Positions 24,750-33,613 of a stretch of DNA of 64,000 nucleotides are shown here, piece after piece. Source of the stretch: Anaerohabitans sp964387285 (GTDB lineage Bacteria; Zhuqueibacterota; Zhuqueibacteria; Residuimicrobiales; Residuimicrobiaceae); assembly GCA_964387285.1 (NCBI GenBank), contig CAYLWO010000016.1, forward strand, positions 1 to 64,000. The letters are read 5' to 3'. The notes below the pieces were generated by a model. It had not been told where the DNA came from and did not search any database. It was given only the letters and a program-made list of their open reading frames with translations. Positions within the stretch are counted from its first letter, which is position 1. Every line of letters starts with the position of its first letter. The translations under genes were made by a program, and so were the position numbers.

Positions 24750-26408
24750 ATGAAAAAGAGCTTGCTGATTTTGAGTTGTTTTTTTTCTGCCGTTTCAGCC
24801 AGAGAAGGATCGGGCGACCGGGTTTATCGCACCAACACGCATTACGAGCAAGGCGATTGGATTACCTATGGCGCCACCCGTTTTGTCCGCCATGTCTGCA
24901 TCGGCGATCAGTTTGTCTATTTTGCCACTACCGGCGGCATTGCCCGGCTGAATTTTTACACCAACCGTTTTGATTATCCCTGGACCGTGAGCAATGGTCT
25001 GGCCAGCAATGATATCTATCTGACCGCTTTTGATTTCAACACCGGCATTCTCTGGTGCACCAGCAAATACTGTACGAGTTATTTGGAACCGGCTTCACAG
25101 ATATGGAATAATGTCTATTTTGATGAAATGGGTTTGGGGCAGGACCGAATTGCCAGCATCGGTTTTGGCGACGATCGCAAGGTCTATTTGATCTCTTCCA
25201 GAGACCGCTGGCTGGAATCGCACAACACCTCCGGCGATTTTCGTTTTTCCGATCCTTCCACGGCTTCGATTATCTGGTTCGGCGCCAAAGCCGTCAGAGA
25301 GCCGGACCCGCCCTATCTGTTCATGTCCGACGGCTATATGTACAGCGAAAGCGATCGCTCCATCACAGACTTTGAACTGCGCAAATTTCATCTCACCTGC
25401 TGGGTGCGCGATCGCTTTCAAAACATGTATATCGGCACCTGGGGACTGGGCGTTGGCGTGGCCAATACCGCCACCTTCAGACTGGATATGCTGCGTTACG
25501 GCTTGTGGGATCCGACGGTGGACGCCATTGAAGTGGATCAAGGTGCCTTCTGGTTGGGGGGTATTCAGGAGAAAGATGTGCAGCATGCCGGCGTAACCGA
25601 ATGGGTCATTGATCGCAAACCGCCCAATTATTATGAAGCTTATTTGCATACCGGTTTTGCCGACGATAAGGTCACCAGTATCGCTGCGGACGGCAACACC
25701 GTATGGTTTGGCACACGCAATGGCCTGGTTCGTTATGATCGCAACAAAGATATCTGGCGCACCTACAATCAATCGCATCATCTGGTGGACAGCCGTATTA
25801 ACGACGTCATGGTCGATAAGGATTATGTCTGGGTGGCCACGGATGCCGGCGTATCCCGCGTTGTAAAAAAATCCGTGGGCACGGACACCCTGCGCATCGA
25901 TATCATTAAATACAGCGCTTTGGGCGCCATGCACGTTTATGACATCGATCAACAGGCCAATCTGATCTGGATGGGCACCGAATACGGCATCTATGTTTAT
26001 GACGCGGTCAAAGATTCCGGCGGTTTTTATAAAGGTTCCTATGGACCGGCCAATCAGACCACTTTTGCGGTGTCGGTGTTTGACAATGAAGTCTGGTTCG
26101 GCACGGAAGAGGGCGTGGCCGGATTTGATTCCGAGGCCAAGGACTGGATTACCGGTCCCAGTCGCCGGTATGATTCCGAAACGGTCATCAATCGTATTTT
26201 GGCCACCGAAGCAGCCATCTGGGCGGCTACAGACAACGGCGTGTGGAAGTTTGACCGATTGGACGAGCGCTGGGTGCACTATACCACAGCAGACGGTTTA
26301 CCGGACAATCGCGTGCTCTCTCTGTATCCGGACGGCGATTATATCTGGTTCGGCACGCCGGCCGGATTGACGCAGTTTTATTGGAATTCGCCGAGGAGGA
26401 TTGACTGA
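24750..26408 (+). CDS. Secreted beta-propeller protein (two-component-regulator propeller type)
   Basis: The 552-residue protein starts with a signal peptide (MKKSLLILSCFFSAVSA). The rest is a series of about 40-60-residue blades ending in phrases such as IWFGT, VWFGTRNGLVRYD, VWVATDAGVSRV, IWMGTEYGIYVYD, VWFGTEEGVAGFD, IWAATDNGVWKFD and IWFGTPAGLTQF. These are typical of the reg_prop repeats used as sensor domains and in secreted proteins of FCB bacteria. No membrane helix, kinase or C-terminal sorting domain is present, so it is probably periplasmic or exported. It follows the NtrC-type gene by 97 bases. Function unknown. Confidence 0.8.
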   Translation: MKKSLLILSCFFSAVSAREGSGDRVYRTNTHYEQGDWITYGATRFVRHVCIGDQFVYFATTGGIARLNFYTNRFDYPWTVSNGLASNDIYLTAFDFNTGILWCTSKYCTSYLEPASQIWNNVYFDEMGLGQDRIASIGFGDDRKVYLISSRDRWLESHNTSGDFRFSDPSTASIIWFGAKAVREPDPPYLFMSDGYMYSESDRSITDFELRKFHLTCWVRDRFQNMYIGTWGLGVGVANTATFRLDMLRYGLWDPTVDAIEVDQGAFWLGGIQEKDVQHAGVTEWVIDRKPPNYYEAYLHTGFADDKVTSIAADGNTVWFGTRNGLVRYDRNKDIWRTYNQSHHLVDSRINDVMVDKDYVWVATDAGVSRVVKKSVGTDTLRIDIIKYSALGAMHVYDIDQQANLIWMGTEYGIYVYDAVKDSGGFYKGSYGPANQTTFAVSVFDNEVWFGTEEGVAGFDSEAKDWITGPSRRYDSETVINRILATEAAIWAATDNGVWKFDRLDERWVHYTTADGLPDNRVLSLYPDGDYIWFGTPAGLTQFYWNSPRRID

Positions 26409-26516
26409 AATTCTTTTGCCTTTTGATTTTTCCTGGCAGAAATAAAACAATACTGTTTTGTGTTTAACATTTGCAAAGCACAAACCAGTAGAACAAAATT
26501 ATAAAAGGAAAAATCT

Positions 26517-26936
26517 ATGGCTATACGTAAAGCAAGCGCTGAATGGAAAGGCAATTTGAAGGATGGCGCCGGCAGGATGAAATTGGGCAGCGCAGCCTTT
26601 GAAGGACCCTTTAGCTTCGCCTCCCGATTTGAATCAGGACCGGGGACCAATCCTGAAGAATTGCTTGGCGCTGCTCAGGCCGGGTGCTATTCAATGTTTT
26701 TATCCGCGCTGCTCACCAAAGAAGGCTTTGTGCCTGAATCCATTCAGACAACCGTTGCGGTTCATCTCGGCGAGGGTCCCACCATCACCTTGATCGAACT
26801 GAATTGTACTGCGCGAGTGCCTGGCGTTTCTCAGGCTTTGTTTCAGGAATTGGCAGAGAAAGCCAAAAACGACTGTCCGGTATCCAAGGCTTTGGCTGGT
26901 CCGGAGAAAAAACTAACAGTCACGCTGGTGAGCTGA
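26517..26936 (+). CDS. OsmC family peroxiredoxin
   Basis: The 139-residue OsmC-type thiol peroxidase reduces organic hydroperoxides. The two catalytic cysteines are Cys57 (AAQAGCYSM) and Cys120 (KNDCPVSKAL). The family GPGTNPEELLGAA motif precedes the first. Length and order match the OsmC rather than the Ohr subgroup, from memory. The start ATG has AAAAGGA 7 bases upstream. It is a single gene, with no OhrR-type regulator beside it. Confidence 0.93.
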   Translation: MAIRKASAEWKGNLKDGAGRMKLGSAAFEGPFSFASRFESGPGTNPEELLGAAQAGCYSMFLSALLTKEGFVPESIQTTVAVHLGEGPTITLIELNCTARVPGVSQALFQELAEKAKNDCPVSKALAGPEKKLTVTLVS

Positions 26937-26959
26937 TCGGACCTTTACAATAAAATTGA

Positions 26960-26990
26960 TTCGTGTCCATTCGTGAAATTCGTGGTTAAT
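26960..26990. repeat. Intergenic word of the TTCGTGAAATTCGTGG type
   Basis: It consists of three spaced TTCGTG units ending in GGTTAAT. A related copy in the opposite orientation is at 40132-40154 (ACCACGAATTT..ACGAAT). It lies in the non-coding 540-base gap between osmC and the DUF3667 gene. Confidence 0.6.
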
Positions 26991-27150
26991 GCATTCTTCA
27001 GGCAAATACCATTTTTGTGTATAAGGGGATTGTTGTACTCCAACGCAGATCATCGCCTTGATTAACAACTGTGACTGCGTTCGCAAGGACAGTCTTTTTG
27101 TTATTTACGTAATCATGGCAGGTGTGCTCCAACCCGGATAAACCGAAACC

Positions 27151-27335
27151 AAATATCGGACACCTTTGGAGACTGTCGCAAAACCCCAGACCCCGGATGT
27201 GGCCGCGTTTTTTGCGGCCACTCCGGGTGTCTCTCGGCACATAATCAATGAGTTAAGAAACACCCGGGGTCACAAAAACCGTGACCCCGGGGTTGTTCTG
27301 CCTTTTGCGACAGTCTCTTGAGGTGTCCGATATTT
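27151..27335. mobile_element. 185-bp MITE-like element (copy B, complete)
   Basis: Terminal inverted repeats of 33 bases (27151-27183 and 27303-27335) match at 30 positions; both outer ends read AAATATCGGACACCT inward. Inside are two strong hairpins: GTGGCCGC/GCGGCCAC around a T6 loop (27199-27221, extended by imperfect CCGGA pairs) and CCCGGGGTCAC/GTGACCCCGGG (27263-27291). There is no open reading frame of its own and no transposase nearby. A partial second copy begins the window. The outer bases may include part of the target site. Confidence 0.85.
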
Positions 27336-27478
27336 TTTGACCATTTCCTTTTAACGTGTCGAACGATCATCCCAACCCCATATTCCCCTTGCTTCTCTAT
27401 CTGCCAATCCCTATTTTAACAGCCAGGAGAGTGACAGAGTTGTTGTATATTTTCTCTCAACAAGGACCGAGAGCGGCT

Positions 27479-28450
27479 ATGGCACGACATAAAAACAAAC
27501 TGCCGCATTGCGGCAATTGCGGTTTTGTGTTTGAAAGCGCAGATGATTTCTGTCCCAACTGCGGACAGGAGAACCATGACATCCGCCTGCCTTTAAAGCA
27601 TCATGTGCATGAAATCATCGAGGGATTTTTTCACTTCGATTCCAAGACCTATCATTCCGTTAAAATTTTGCTACTGCACCCGGGTCGGCTGAGCAAAGAG
27701 TATAACCAGGGCAAGAGGGCGCCCTATGTCTCGCCGCTCAGATTTTACATTTTCATCAGCTTTATCTTTTTTCTGATCCTGGCGCTGAAACCGTTCCACT
27801 CGGAGCCCCAAAACATCGACGCCGGACTGACCATGAAATTTGTGACCGATGGCGACGGCCTCAGCGATTTTGAGAAGAGCCGGCTAACGCAAGCGGAACT
27901 TGATTCACTCAGAAAATTTCGTACAGAGGTATCGGTCAACGAACTCCGGGGTTTGACGGATGAGCAGATCGATGCTTTGATCAAGGCCAAGGGCATGAGC
28001 GAAAACTGGCTTAACCGTTATGTGGTGCGTAAATTCAGCAAAATTGCCCGGGGAGAAGAGGAAAAATTGTGGCATTCCATTTTTAAATCAATTTCGTATT
28101 CGATGTTTTTATTGATGCCAGTATTTGCTCTGGTTCTGATGCTTTTTTATCGCAAGAAAAAGAGCTTTTATGTGGAAAATCTGACGCTCTCCATCCATTA
28201 CCATATATTTCTTTTCATCATTCTATCCGTTATTTTATTTATCAGTAAATTCTTGCCCGCTGCAGCCGGTTACGGCATCCTGGCAGGGTTGGCCTTTTTC
28301 CCGATTTACCTCTTTTTTATGTTGCAAAATTATTTTGCTCAGGGATTTGTCAAAACCATCATCAAGGTTATTTTGTTAAACGTTATCCACTTTATACTGA
28401 TCGTGGTGTTTTTTATGGGGTCGGTTCTGGCGAGCATGATGCTGGTCTGA
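27479..28450 (+). CDS. DUF3667-type zinc-ribbon membrane protein
   Basis: The 323-residue protein begins with a zinc ribbon (Cys11, Cys14, Cys25, Cys28: CGNC and CPNC), then the conserved DSKTYHSVKILLLHPGRLSKEYNQGKR-type segment with PGR..EY..G.R. The first membrane helix follows (FYIFISFIFFLILAL). A soluble, charged stretch separates it from four or so C-terminal helices. This matches DUF3667, common in Bacteroidota, function unknown. The longer frame from GTG 27356 lacks a ribosome site; ATG 27479 directly precedes the zinc ribbon. Its stop codon abuts the stop of the convergent gene. Confidence 0.85.
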   Translation: MARHKNKLPHCGNCGFVFESADDFCPNCGQENHDIRLPLKHHVHEIIEGFFHFDSKTYHSVKILLLHPGRLSKEYNQGKRAPYVSPLRFYIFISFIFFLILALKPFHSEPQNIDAGLTMKFVTDGDGLSDFEKSRLTQAELDSLRKFRTEVSVNELRGLTDEQIDALIKAKGMSENWLNRYVVRKFSKIARGEEEKLWHSIFKSISYSMFLLMPVFALVLMLFYRKKKSFYVENLTLSIHYHIFLFIILSVILFISKFLPAAAGYGILAGLAFFPIYLFFMLQNYFAQGFVKTIIKVILLNVIHFILIVVFFMGSVLASMMLV

Positions 28451-28849
28451 TTATACTAACGCTTTTTTAAACTCTTCCGGCACTGGCACAATCTTTTCCC
28501 GCTGATCCACAAAAGCAAAGCGCAACGTTGCTGCCACAGCCAAACGACCGCTGGTCAGGTTGTGGATTTCGTTGCTCATGGTAAAACTGGCCCGCGACCA
28601 TTCGGATATCCAGCCTCTGATCTCCAACTCGTCGTGAATGCGACAGGAACTCTTGTAGTCCAGCTCGACATGAATGACATAGGGAAACGCCTGCCAGCGT
28701 CCAAAATCGTGAAACGACAGTCCTTTTTGCCGCAGATATTCGCCGCGCGCATATTCCAGATAGTTCAAATAAACCGCGTTGTTGACATGGCCGAAAGAGT
28801 CGGCTTCGTAACTGCGAACGCTGAATCGCATACTGAAAACAGTTGCCAT
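28451..28849 (-). CDS. Acyl-CoA thioesterase, YbgC/FadM 4HBT type
   Basis: The 132-residue hot-dog-fold thioesterase has the YEADSFGHVNN motif with the catalytic Asp17 and the following NYLEYARGEYL helix, as in YbgC/FadM and 4-hydroxybenzoyl-CoA thioesterases. I start at ATG 28849, with AAGGTG 8 bases upstream; ATG 28855 and TTG 28873 are alternatives, the latter overlapping the upstream stop. It is the last gene of a minus-strand unit after the SerB-SerA fusion and ends tail-to-tail with the DUF3667 gene with no spacer. Substrate unknown. Confidence 0.88.
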   Translation of the reverse strand: MATVFSMRFSVRSYEADSFGHVNNAVYLNYLEYARGEYLRQKGLSFHDFGRWQAFPYVIHVELDYKSSCRIHDELEIRGWISEWSRASFTMSNEIHNLTSGRLAVAATLRFAFVDQREKIVPVPEEFKKALV

Positions 28850-28865
28850 ATGCATCACACCTTGC

Positions 28866-30812
28866 TCAAGCAATCTTGCGCACTTTGATGGTTTCGGTGA
28901 TGTGCCCCATCAGATCCAGCACCTGATCCGAAACTTGCTGATCCACGTCCACGATAAGATAACCAATGGCGTCTTTGGTCTGCAGCATCTGTCCGGCCAC
29001 GTTGATGTTGCGCCGCGCAAACACACTGTTTATTTTTGCCAGCACACCGGGCACGTTGTGATGAATGTGCAGGATGCGATGGGTGTTGGCCACGCGCGCC
29101 AGTTCCACCTCCGGGAAATTGACGCTGCCGGTGGTGGCGCCGGTCTGTATAAACCGCAGCAACTTGTCGCTGACGTAACTGGCTATGTTGACCTGCGCTT
29201 CCTGAGTGCTGCCGCCGATGTGCGGGGTGAGGATAACGTTCTGTGCGCCTTGCAAAGGCGAGGTAAAACGATCCTGGGATTTATCCGGTTCTTCGGGAAA
29301 AACGTCTATAGCGGCGCCGGAAATATGACCGCTGTCCAAAGCGGCGCGCAGGGCTGCCAGATCAACCACTTTACCGCGACTGGAATTAATGAGAAAAGCG
29401 CCTTTTTTCATATGCTGAATCTGTTCTGGCCCCATCAGATTACGCGTTTCAGGCGTGTCCGGAACATGCAGGGTGATCACATCCGCCTGTTCCAACAAAT
29501 CATCCAATCCTGCTGCACTCTTGGCGTTGCCCAGCGGCAGCTTGTCGACAATATCGTGGAAGCAAACCGACATGCCCAGGTTCTCCAGCAAGACCGAAAC
29601 CTGTGAGCCGATATGACCATAGCCTATGATGCCGACGGTTTTGCTGCGAATTTCCGTGCAACCGGCCGCACTTTTCATCCATTGACCGCTGTGTGCGGCC
29701 TGGTTTTTTTCCGGAATGCGGCGCATCAACATGATGATCTCGCCCACCACCAGCTCGGCGACGCTGCGCGTATTGCTGTACGGTGCGTTGAACACCGGGA
29801 TGCCGGCATCGGCAGCTGCTTCCAAATCGATTTGATTGGTGCCGATGCAAAAGGCGCCGATGGCCCATAGGTTGTTCAGAGCAGATATATTTTTGGCCGT
29901 CACGTGTGTTTGCGAACGAATGCCAAGGATGTTCGCATCCGCCGCTTCCGTTGAAAGCTCTTCGCTGCGCAGAGCGTTTTTACGTTGCCGGGGCTCCAAC
30001 CCTTCGCGTTGCAGTTTTTTTACCGCCTCTTCGTGTATATTTTCCAGCAAAAGAATGTTGGGCTTGCCCATGGCTTCGACAATGCCGTTCTGTTCGTAAA
30101 GCACCTGCATTTTCTCATTGGATAGCTCATCCTCTGAAAAGAACAACGGCAACAGTTGATCAAAGCGGTCGACCACGAAATCCGCCTGACGGCGTATCTC
30201 TTCGTTGGGTCGGCTGTTGGTAAAATAGACAAACATGCGCGCAATGTTGTTTTTGCGGATGGCCAGATCCGAGGCGCCGTTGCCGACCACGGCGGAGCCG
30301 CCAGGCAAGCGGCCGTCGTTCATGAGTTGTTCCACGATATAACCCTTGCCCACGCTCAGGAATAACGGATTTTTTTCATTAAAACCGGTCACCATGCCTT
30401 TGAAATCATAAAGCAGTTGATTGGTAAAGACATGATCGTCATCCACGTGCAACATGCGGGTGATGGGCCTTACCAATTCGTCGGAACCGGTGCTAAAAAT
30501 AAAGATGCGTTTACCGGCAGCCTGCAGCGCGGCAAAGGTTTCCACCACTTTGGGAGAAAGCGCTTCCTGCACTCGCGCCGCCGCTGCCAGCACATCCTCC
30601 TTGCTCACCTCTGCCAGATCAAAACGCTGATGCAGCGCCTCGGTCATGGGCGTTTCGCCGATATCTGCCAGATAGGTGATCTGGTTCAGTTTGCTCAAAC
30701 GGGACGTACGCGTTTTTTCATCCAGCCGCTGCAAGGCCTGCTGCAGAATGAGTTCCACACCCTCTGTTTGGATCAGAGTGGAATCAAAATCAAAAATAAT
30801 GTTGTTGATCAT
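28866..30812 (-). CDS. serA: Fused phosphoserine phosphatase-like HAD domain and D-3-phosphoglycerate dehydrogenase
   Basis: The 648-residue fusion covers the first and last steps of serine synthesis. Residues 1 to about 215 are a SerB-like HAD domain (DFDST at 8-12; FSTGSDE; GNGASDLAI). About 245-570 is a D-2-hydroxyacid dehydrogenase: GIIGYGHIGSQ nucleotide loop, and Arg, Glu, His in SSRGKVVD, FPEEP and TPHIGGST. A C-terminal ACT domain (VPGVLAKINSVFARRNINV) probably senses serine, making it an Escherichia-type SerA. In the HAD motif IV the usual GDG is GNG, so phosphatase activity needs proof. Start ATG 30812 has GGTGACC upstream; the longer frame enters the previous gene. Confidence 0.9.
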   Translation of the reverse strand: MINNIIFDFDSTLIQTEGVELILQQALQRLDEKTRTSRLSKLNQITYLADIGETPMTEALHQRFDLAEVSKEDVLAAAARVQEALSPKVVETFAALQAAGKRIFIFSTGSDELVRPITRMLHVDDDHVFTNQLLYDFKGMVTGFNEKNPLFLSVGKGYIVEQLMNDGRLPGGSAVVGNGASDLAIRKNNIARMFVYFTNSRPNEEIRRQADFVVDRFDQLLPLFFSEDELSNEKMQVLYEQNGIVEAMGKPNILLLENIHEEAVKKLQREGLEPRQRKNALRSEELSTEAADANILGIRSQTHVTAKNISALNNLWAIGAFCIGTNQIDLEAAADAGIPVFNAPYSNTRSVAELVVGEIIMLMRRIPEKNQAAHSGQWMKSAAGCTEIRSKTVGIIGYGHIGSQVSVLLENLGMSVCFHDIVDKLPLGNAKSAAGLDDLLEQADVITLHVPDTPETRNLMGPEQIQHMKKGAFLINSSRGKVVDLAALRAALDSGHISGAAIDVFPEEPDKSQDRFTSPLQGAQNVILTPHIGGSTQEAQVNIASYVSDKLLRFIQTGATTGSVNFPEVELARVANTHRILHIHHNVPGVLAKINSVFARRNINVAGQMLQTKDAIGYLIVDVDQQVSDQVLDLMGHITETIKVRKIA

Positions 30813-30826
30813 GCGGTCACCAAAAG

Positions 30827-33370
30827 TTATTTGAGTAAAACAAGACGGATGGTTTTTTGATATAAAGCGGACGTCAGCCGGCACAAATAAACGCCGCCGG
30901 CTGCCGGCACACCGGCGTCGCTGCAACCATCCCAGTAGAGATTTTGCTCATGTAACCGGCCTTTGTGCAGCGTGGCGACATGCGCACCGGTAATGGAAAA
31001 AATTTCAACATTGGCGTGGGTCGGTGCAGTCAATCGTATGCACAGAGTCACGCGATCGTTGAAAGGATTGGGATAACCTGCAAAAAGATTAAAAGAGTCT
31101 GGATTCTGTTGTGCGTTGACAGCGGTGTTGCTCTGAACGGTAAAGCGCCAGGTCTTTTGATTTTGAATGCCGGCTTTATTGAATACCGTTATGGTGATCG
31201 TGTGTTCACCGGGCGATAAGGGCGCGACCGGCTGATAATTTACAAAAGCAGCATCGCGCCATGCTGTTGCGCTGACATCCTCCTGGTCCAGGTGCATCTG
31301 CACTCGAGTCAGGTCGATGGCTGCTGTTTTGTCTGAATAGAAACACGAGATCACAGGTCTGGTTTCCGAAATGATGTCGTTTTCTTTCGGCGACACGCCA
31401 TAGAGTTTGGGACGGCCGATAACGGTGAGACGGGTATACATAAAGTTGTTAATCTCGCTCAATTCGGCGTTGACGTTGTCGCTATCGATCTGCAATCCCA
31501 GGGCGTACATGCCGCTGAGCACCGTGTCCGGCAAGGTATAGGTCAAACATATGTTCAGACTATCGGCCACAGAGAGTGATGGAATGGATTGTTCCGCCAA
31601 TTTCAGGTCTGTGGAATCATAATACGCATTGGTTGACAATACCAAACGGGCCATACACGGCGCGCTGGCAATCATGCCTGGATTACTGATTTGCGCTGCA
31701 AGGGTGTATGAGGTAAATAACGAGGCGGTATCAGCCTTGGCCAATCCTTGTACGGTCAAGTCCGGACGTTGACCGCGAAAATAGATAAAACAGTGCACGG
31801 TCTCCAGATTTGCATGTCCGTTGCTGAATCCGGGCCAGTCATAGACCGCGCGTTGACCCTGGTAATTCGCATAGCCGAAATTTTTATCGCCCCAGGGATC
31901 ATTGAACATGATGGATGTGGCTTCCTGATCATAGCCGATGGCTGTGACATAATGACCCGCAGAGGTCAGATCGGTCAGCACCACCGTCGGCATTTTGGCG
32001 TTCATCTCAATTTGTATTTTCGACCGTGACGGATTCCAATCCACGCTGGAGGAGAGGCCGTGCAGCTGCGCATAGTCGGCCATGTATTGTTTGGTATCAC
32101 GCCAGTTGTTTTTAATGATGTAGCCGTATCCGCCCCAGCCGGTGTTGCCGTTAGGGTCTGCACCGCCAATGTCGAAAGTAAAACCGTTATAGGTGTATTT
32201 TTCGCAAACATATCGGCCATAGTCGCTGATATGAGCGAAGGGTCGGGAAGCGGTTGTCGGCCATTTTTTTAGCAAGCCGTAATAAGACAGACACATGACC
32301 GCTGCCGTGGCGCCGCAAGCCCAATTGCCGTTGAACCAGTCCGGCGTGTCATAGGCTTGATGAAGATAGGGAATGTCAAAATAGCGTAAAGCCAGCGGAG
32401 TAACCAAAGATGGCATTGTCCGTTCCTGGCCATGGGCAGATGCCAAGTGCATAATTTGGCCATCGGCAGCCATCAGCAATCCTTTTTGACAGTCGTTGTA
32501 TAAAAGGCGAGAACCGGATACTGCGACAAAGTCTTCCTCCGTATTGGTCAGAAAAAATCCTTCGCTTCCATCCTGTGAGCTTGAATAGATGCCGATTTTT
32601 TTAAATTGATACTGCTCGTCCAGGGCTACTCGCGTGAACAGGACGCGATCATCACTCCAGGTTGCGTGCCTTCCCATACCCAGATCATAGCGAAGATGGT
32701 TGCGCAGATCAAACACGAGTATACGTCCATCCAGAGAGTGCGCCAGTAAAGCGTCGCCGGACGGCGACCATTGCGGTTCAAAGCAGCCCAGGTCCGTTTC
32801 GGTCAGCGGCTCGGTACGTCCGTCAGCCAAATGCAGAATGTGCAATTGATCATTTTGATCCGTAAAGGCGACGCGATCTCCCTGGGGAGAGAGCGGTGTT
32901 TGATTGCAATAGACGTTCAAAGAATACTTTTGTTGTACCGCTCCGTTGCTGTCCGCAACATAAAGCATATGGCCGCAGGTAAAAGCGATGGAGCCGTTTT
33001 GGGCCATGGAGGGAATGCCGACTCGTGAGCCCCTGACAAAGTCCGTTATTTTGCAGGTTGTCACATCATAAACTGAAGCAACCTGATATCCGTTCACGAA
33101 TCTTTTAAAGGCGACATATTTTTCGTCGCCGGACCAGCATGCCCGATAGGCGACGTTGGGGCCCAATGCCACAAGGGTGCTGGTGCCGTTGTGCAAATCA
33201 GCCAGATACAGGCCCGGTTGTTCCGCCAGATCAAAAAGCAATTGCCGGCCTGAAGGCGAGAGCTGCAGGTGACGGAATCCTTTATCCGTACGGATGGAGG
33301 ATTCATCCACAGCAGCGCGGGTGACGCAAATCATGACGAATAAGAGTATGAGAATTTTTTTTGGCAGCAT
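30827..33370 (-). CDS. Secreted multidomain protein: TolB/WD-like propeller, C39-like peptidase, CARDB and C-terminal sorting domain
   Basis: The 847-residue protein starts with a signal peptide (ILILLFVMICVTRA). A TolB-like propeller covers about 25-330 (LSPSGRQLLFDL, WSGDEKYVAF). A C39-like papain-fold domain follows, with Cys in NWACGATAAVMCLSYYG, His in AGHYVTAIGYD and Asn/Asp in FNDPWGD. A CARDB-type domain and an Ig-like domain lead to a C-terminal YPNPFNDRVTL domain with GGVYLCRL, the FlgD-like/type IX sorting type. It is probably exported and surface-attached, acting as a peptidase or processing enzyme. It lies 14 bases upstream of serA. Start ATG 33370; TTG 33385 is less likely. Confidence 0.82.
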   Translation of the reverse strand: MLPKKILILLFVMICVTRAAVDESSIRTDKGFRHLQLSPSGRQLLFDLAEQPGLYLADLHNGTSTLVALGPNVAYRACWSGDEKYVAFKRFVNGYQVASVYDVTTCKITDFVRGSRVGIPSMAQNGSIAFTCGHMLYVADSNGAVQQKYSLNVYCNQTPLSPQGDRVAFTDQNDQLHILHLADGRTEPLTETDLGCFEPQWSPSGDALLAHSLDGRILVFDLRNHLRYDLGMGRHATWSDDRVLFTRVALDEQYQFKKIGIYSSSQDGSEGFFLTNTEEDFVAVSGSRLLYNDCQKGLLMAADGQIMHLASAHGQERTMPSLVTPLALRYFDIPYLHQAYDTPDWFNGNWACGATAAVMCLSYYGLLKKWPTTASRPFAHISDYGRYVCEKYTYNGFTFDIGGADPNGNTGWGGYGYIIKNNWRDTKQYMADYAQLHGLSSSVDWNPSRSKIQIEMNAKMPTVVLTDLTSAGHYVTAIGYDQEATSIMFNDPWGDKNFGYANYQGQRAVYDWPGFSNGHANLETVHCFIYFRGQRPDLTVQGLAKADTASLFTSYTLAAQISNPGMIASAPCMARLVLSTNAYYDSTDLKLAEQSIPSLSVADSLNICLTYTLPDTVLSGMYALGLQIDSDNVNAELSEINNFMYTRLTVIGRPKLYGVSPKENDIISETRPVISCFYSDKTAAIDLTRVQMHLDQEDVSATAWRDAAFVNYQPVAPLSPGEHTITITVFNKAGIQNQKTWRFTVQSNTAVNAQQNPDSFNLFAGYPNPFNDRVTLCIRLTAPTHANVEIFSITGAHVATLHKGRLHEQNLYWDGCSDAGVPAAGGVYLCRLTSALYQKTIRLVLLK

Positions 33371-33495
33371 AATCCAATTGATCAATGGTTGTTATCTTTG
33401 CCCTTGAGTTAGTCTAAAAAGAAAATATGTTACGAGTTCTTTATTGATCAGACGAGTTTATTATTTGTTCGAATAAAATTAAATTATTTAAGTTT

Positions 33496-33537
33496 GTAGT
33501 TCCGGCCGGAGAAAATCCCGGCCAAAGCCGGAACTAC
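33496..33537. repeat. Palindromic intergenic repeat GTAGTTCCGGC...GCCGGAACTAC
   Basis: Perfect 11-base arms (33496-33506 and 33527-33537) enclose 20 bases containing a nested GGCCGG/CCGGCC pair. It lies in the 243-base gap upstream of the C39-like gene. There is no T-run on either side, so it does not look like an intrinsic terminator. Confidence 0.75.
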
Positions 33538-33588
33538 ATGCTATAGATCTACTTTTTGGACAACCTCAAGGCTATCGCTCTGGAAGCG

Positions 33589-33609
33589 AAAAAGCCCGGT
33601 TGCCCGGGC
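33589..33609 (-). terminator. Rho-independent terminator of the sugar isomerase gene
   Basis: On the minus strand it reads GCCCGG, loop GCAA (a GNRA tetraloop), CCGGGC, then T5. It begins 4 bases past the isomerase stop codon. Confidence 0.85.
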
Positions 33610-33613
33610 CCGA

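Noticed and set aside
25095..26279. 394-codon minus-strand ORF
   Set aside because: It is the antisense shadow of the propeller gene, which has a signal peptide and clear repeats.
26998..27240. 80-codon minus-strand ORF
   Set aside because: It lies across the MITE-like element, has no ribosome site and its sequence is set by the palindromes.
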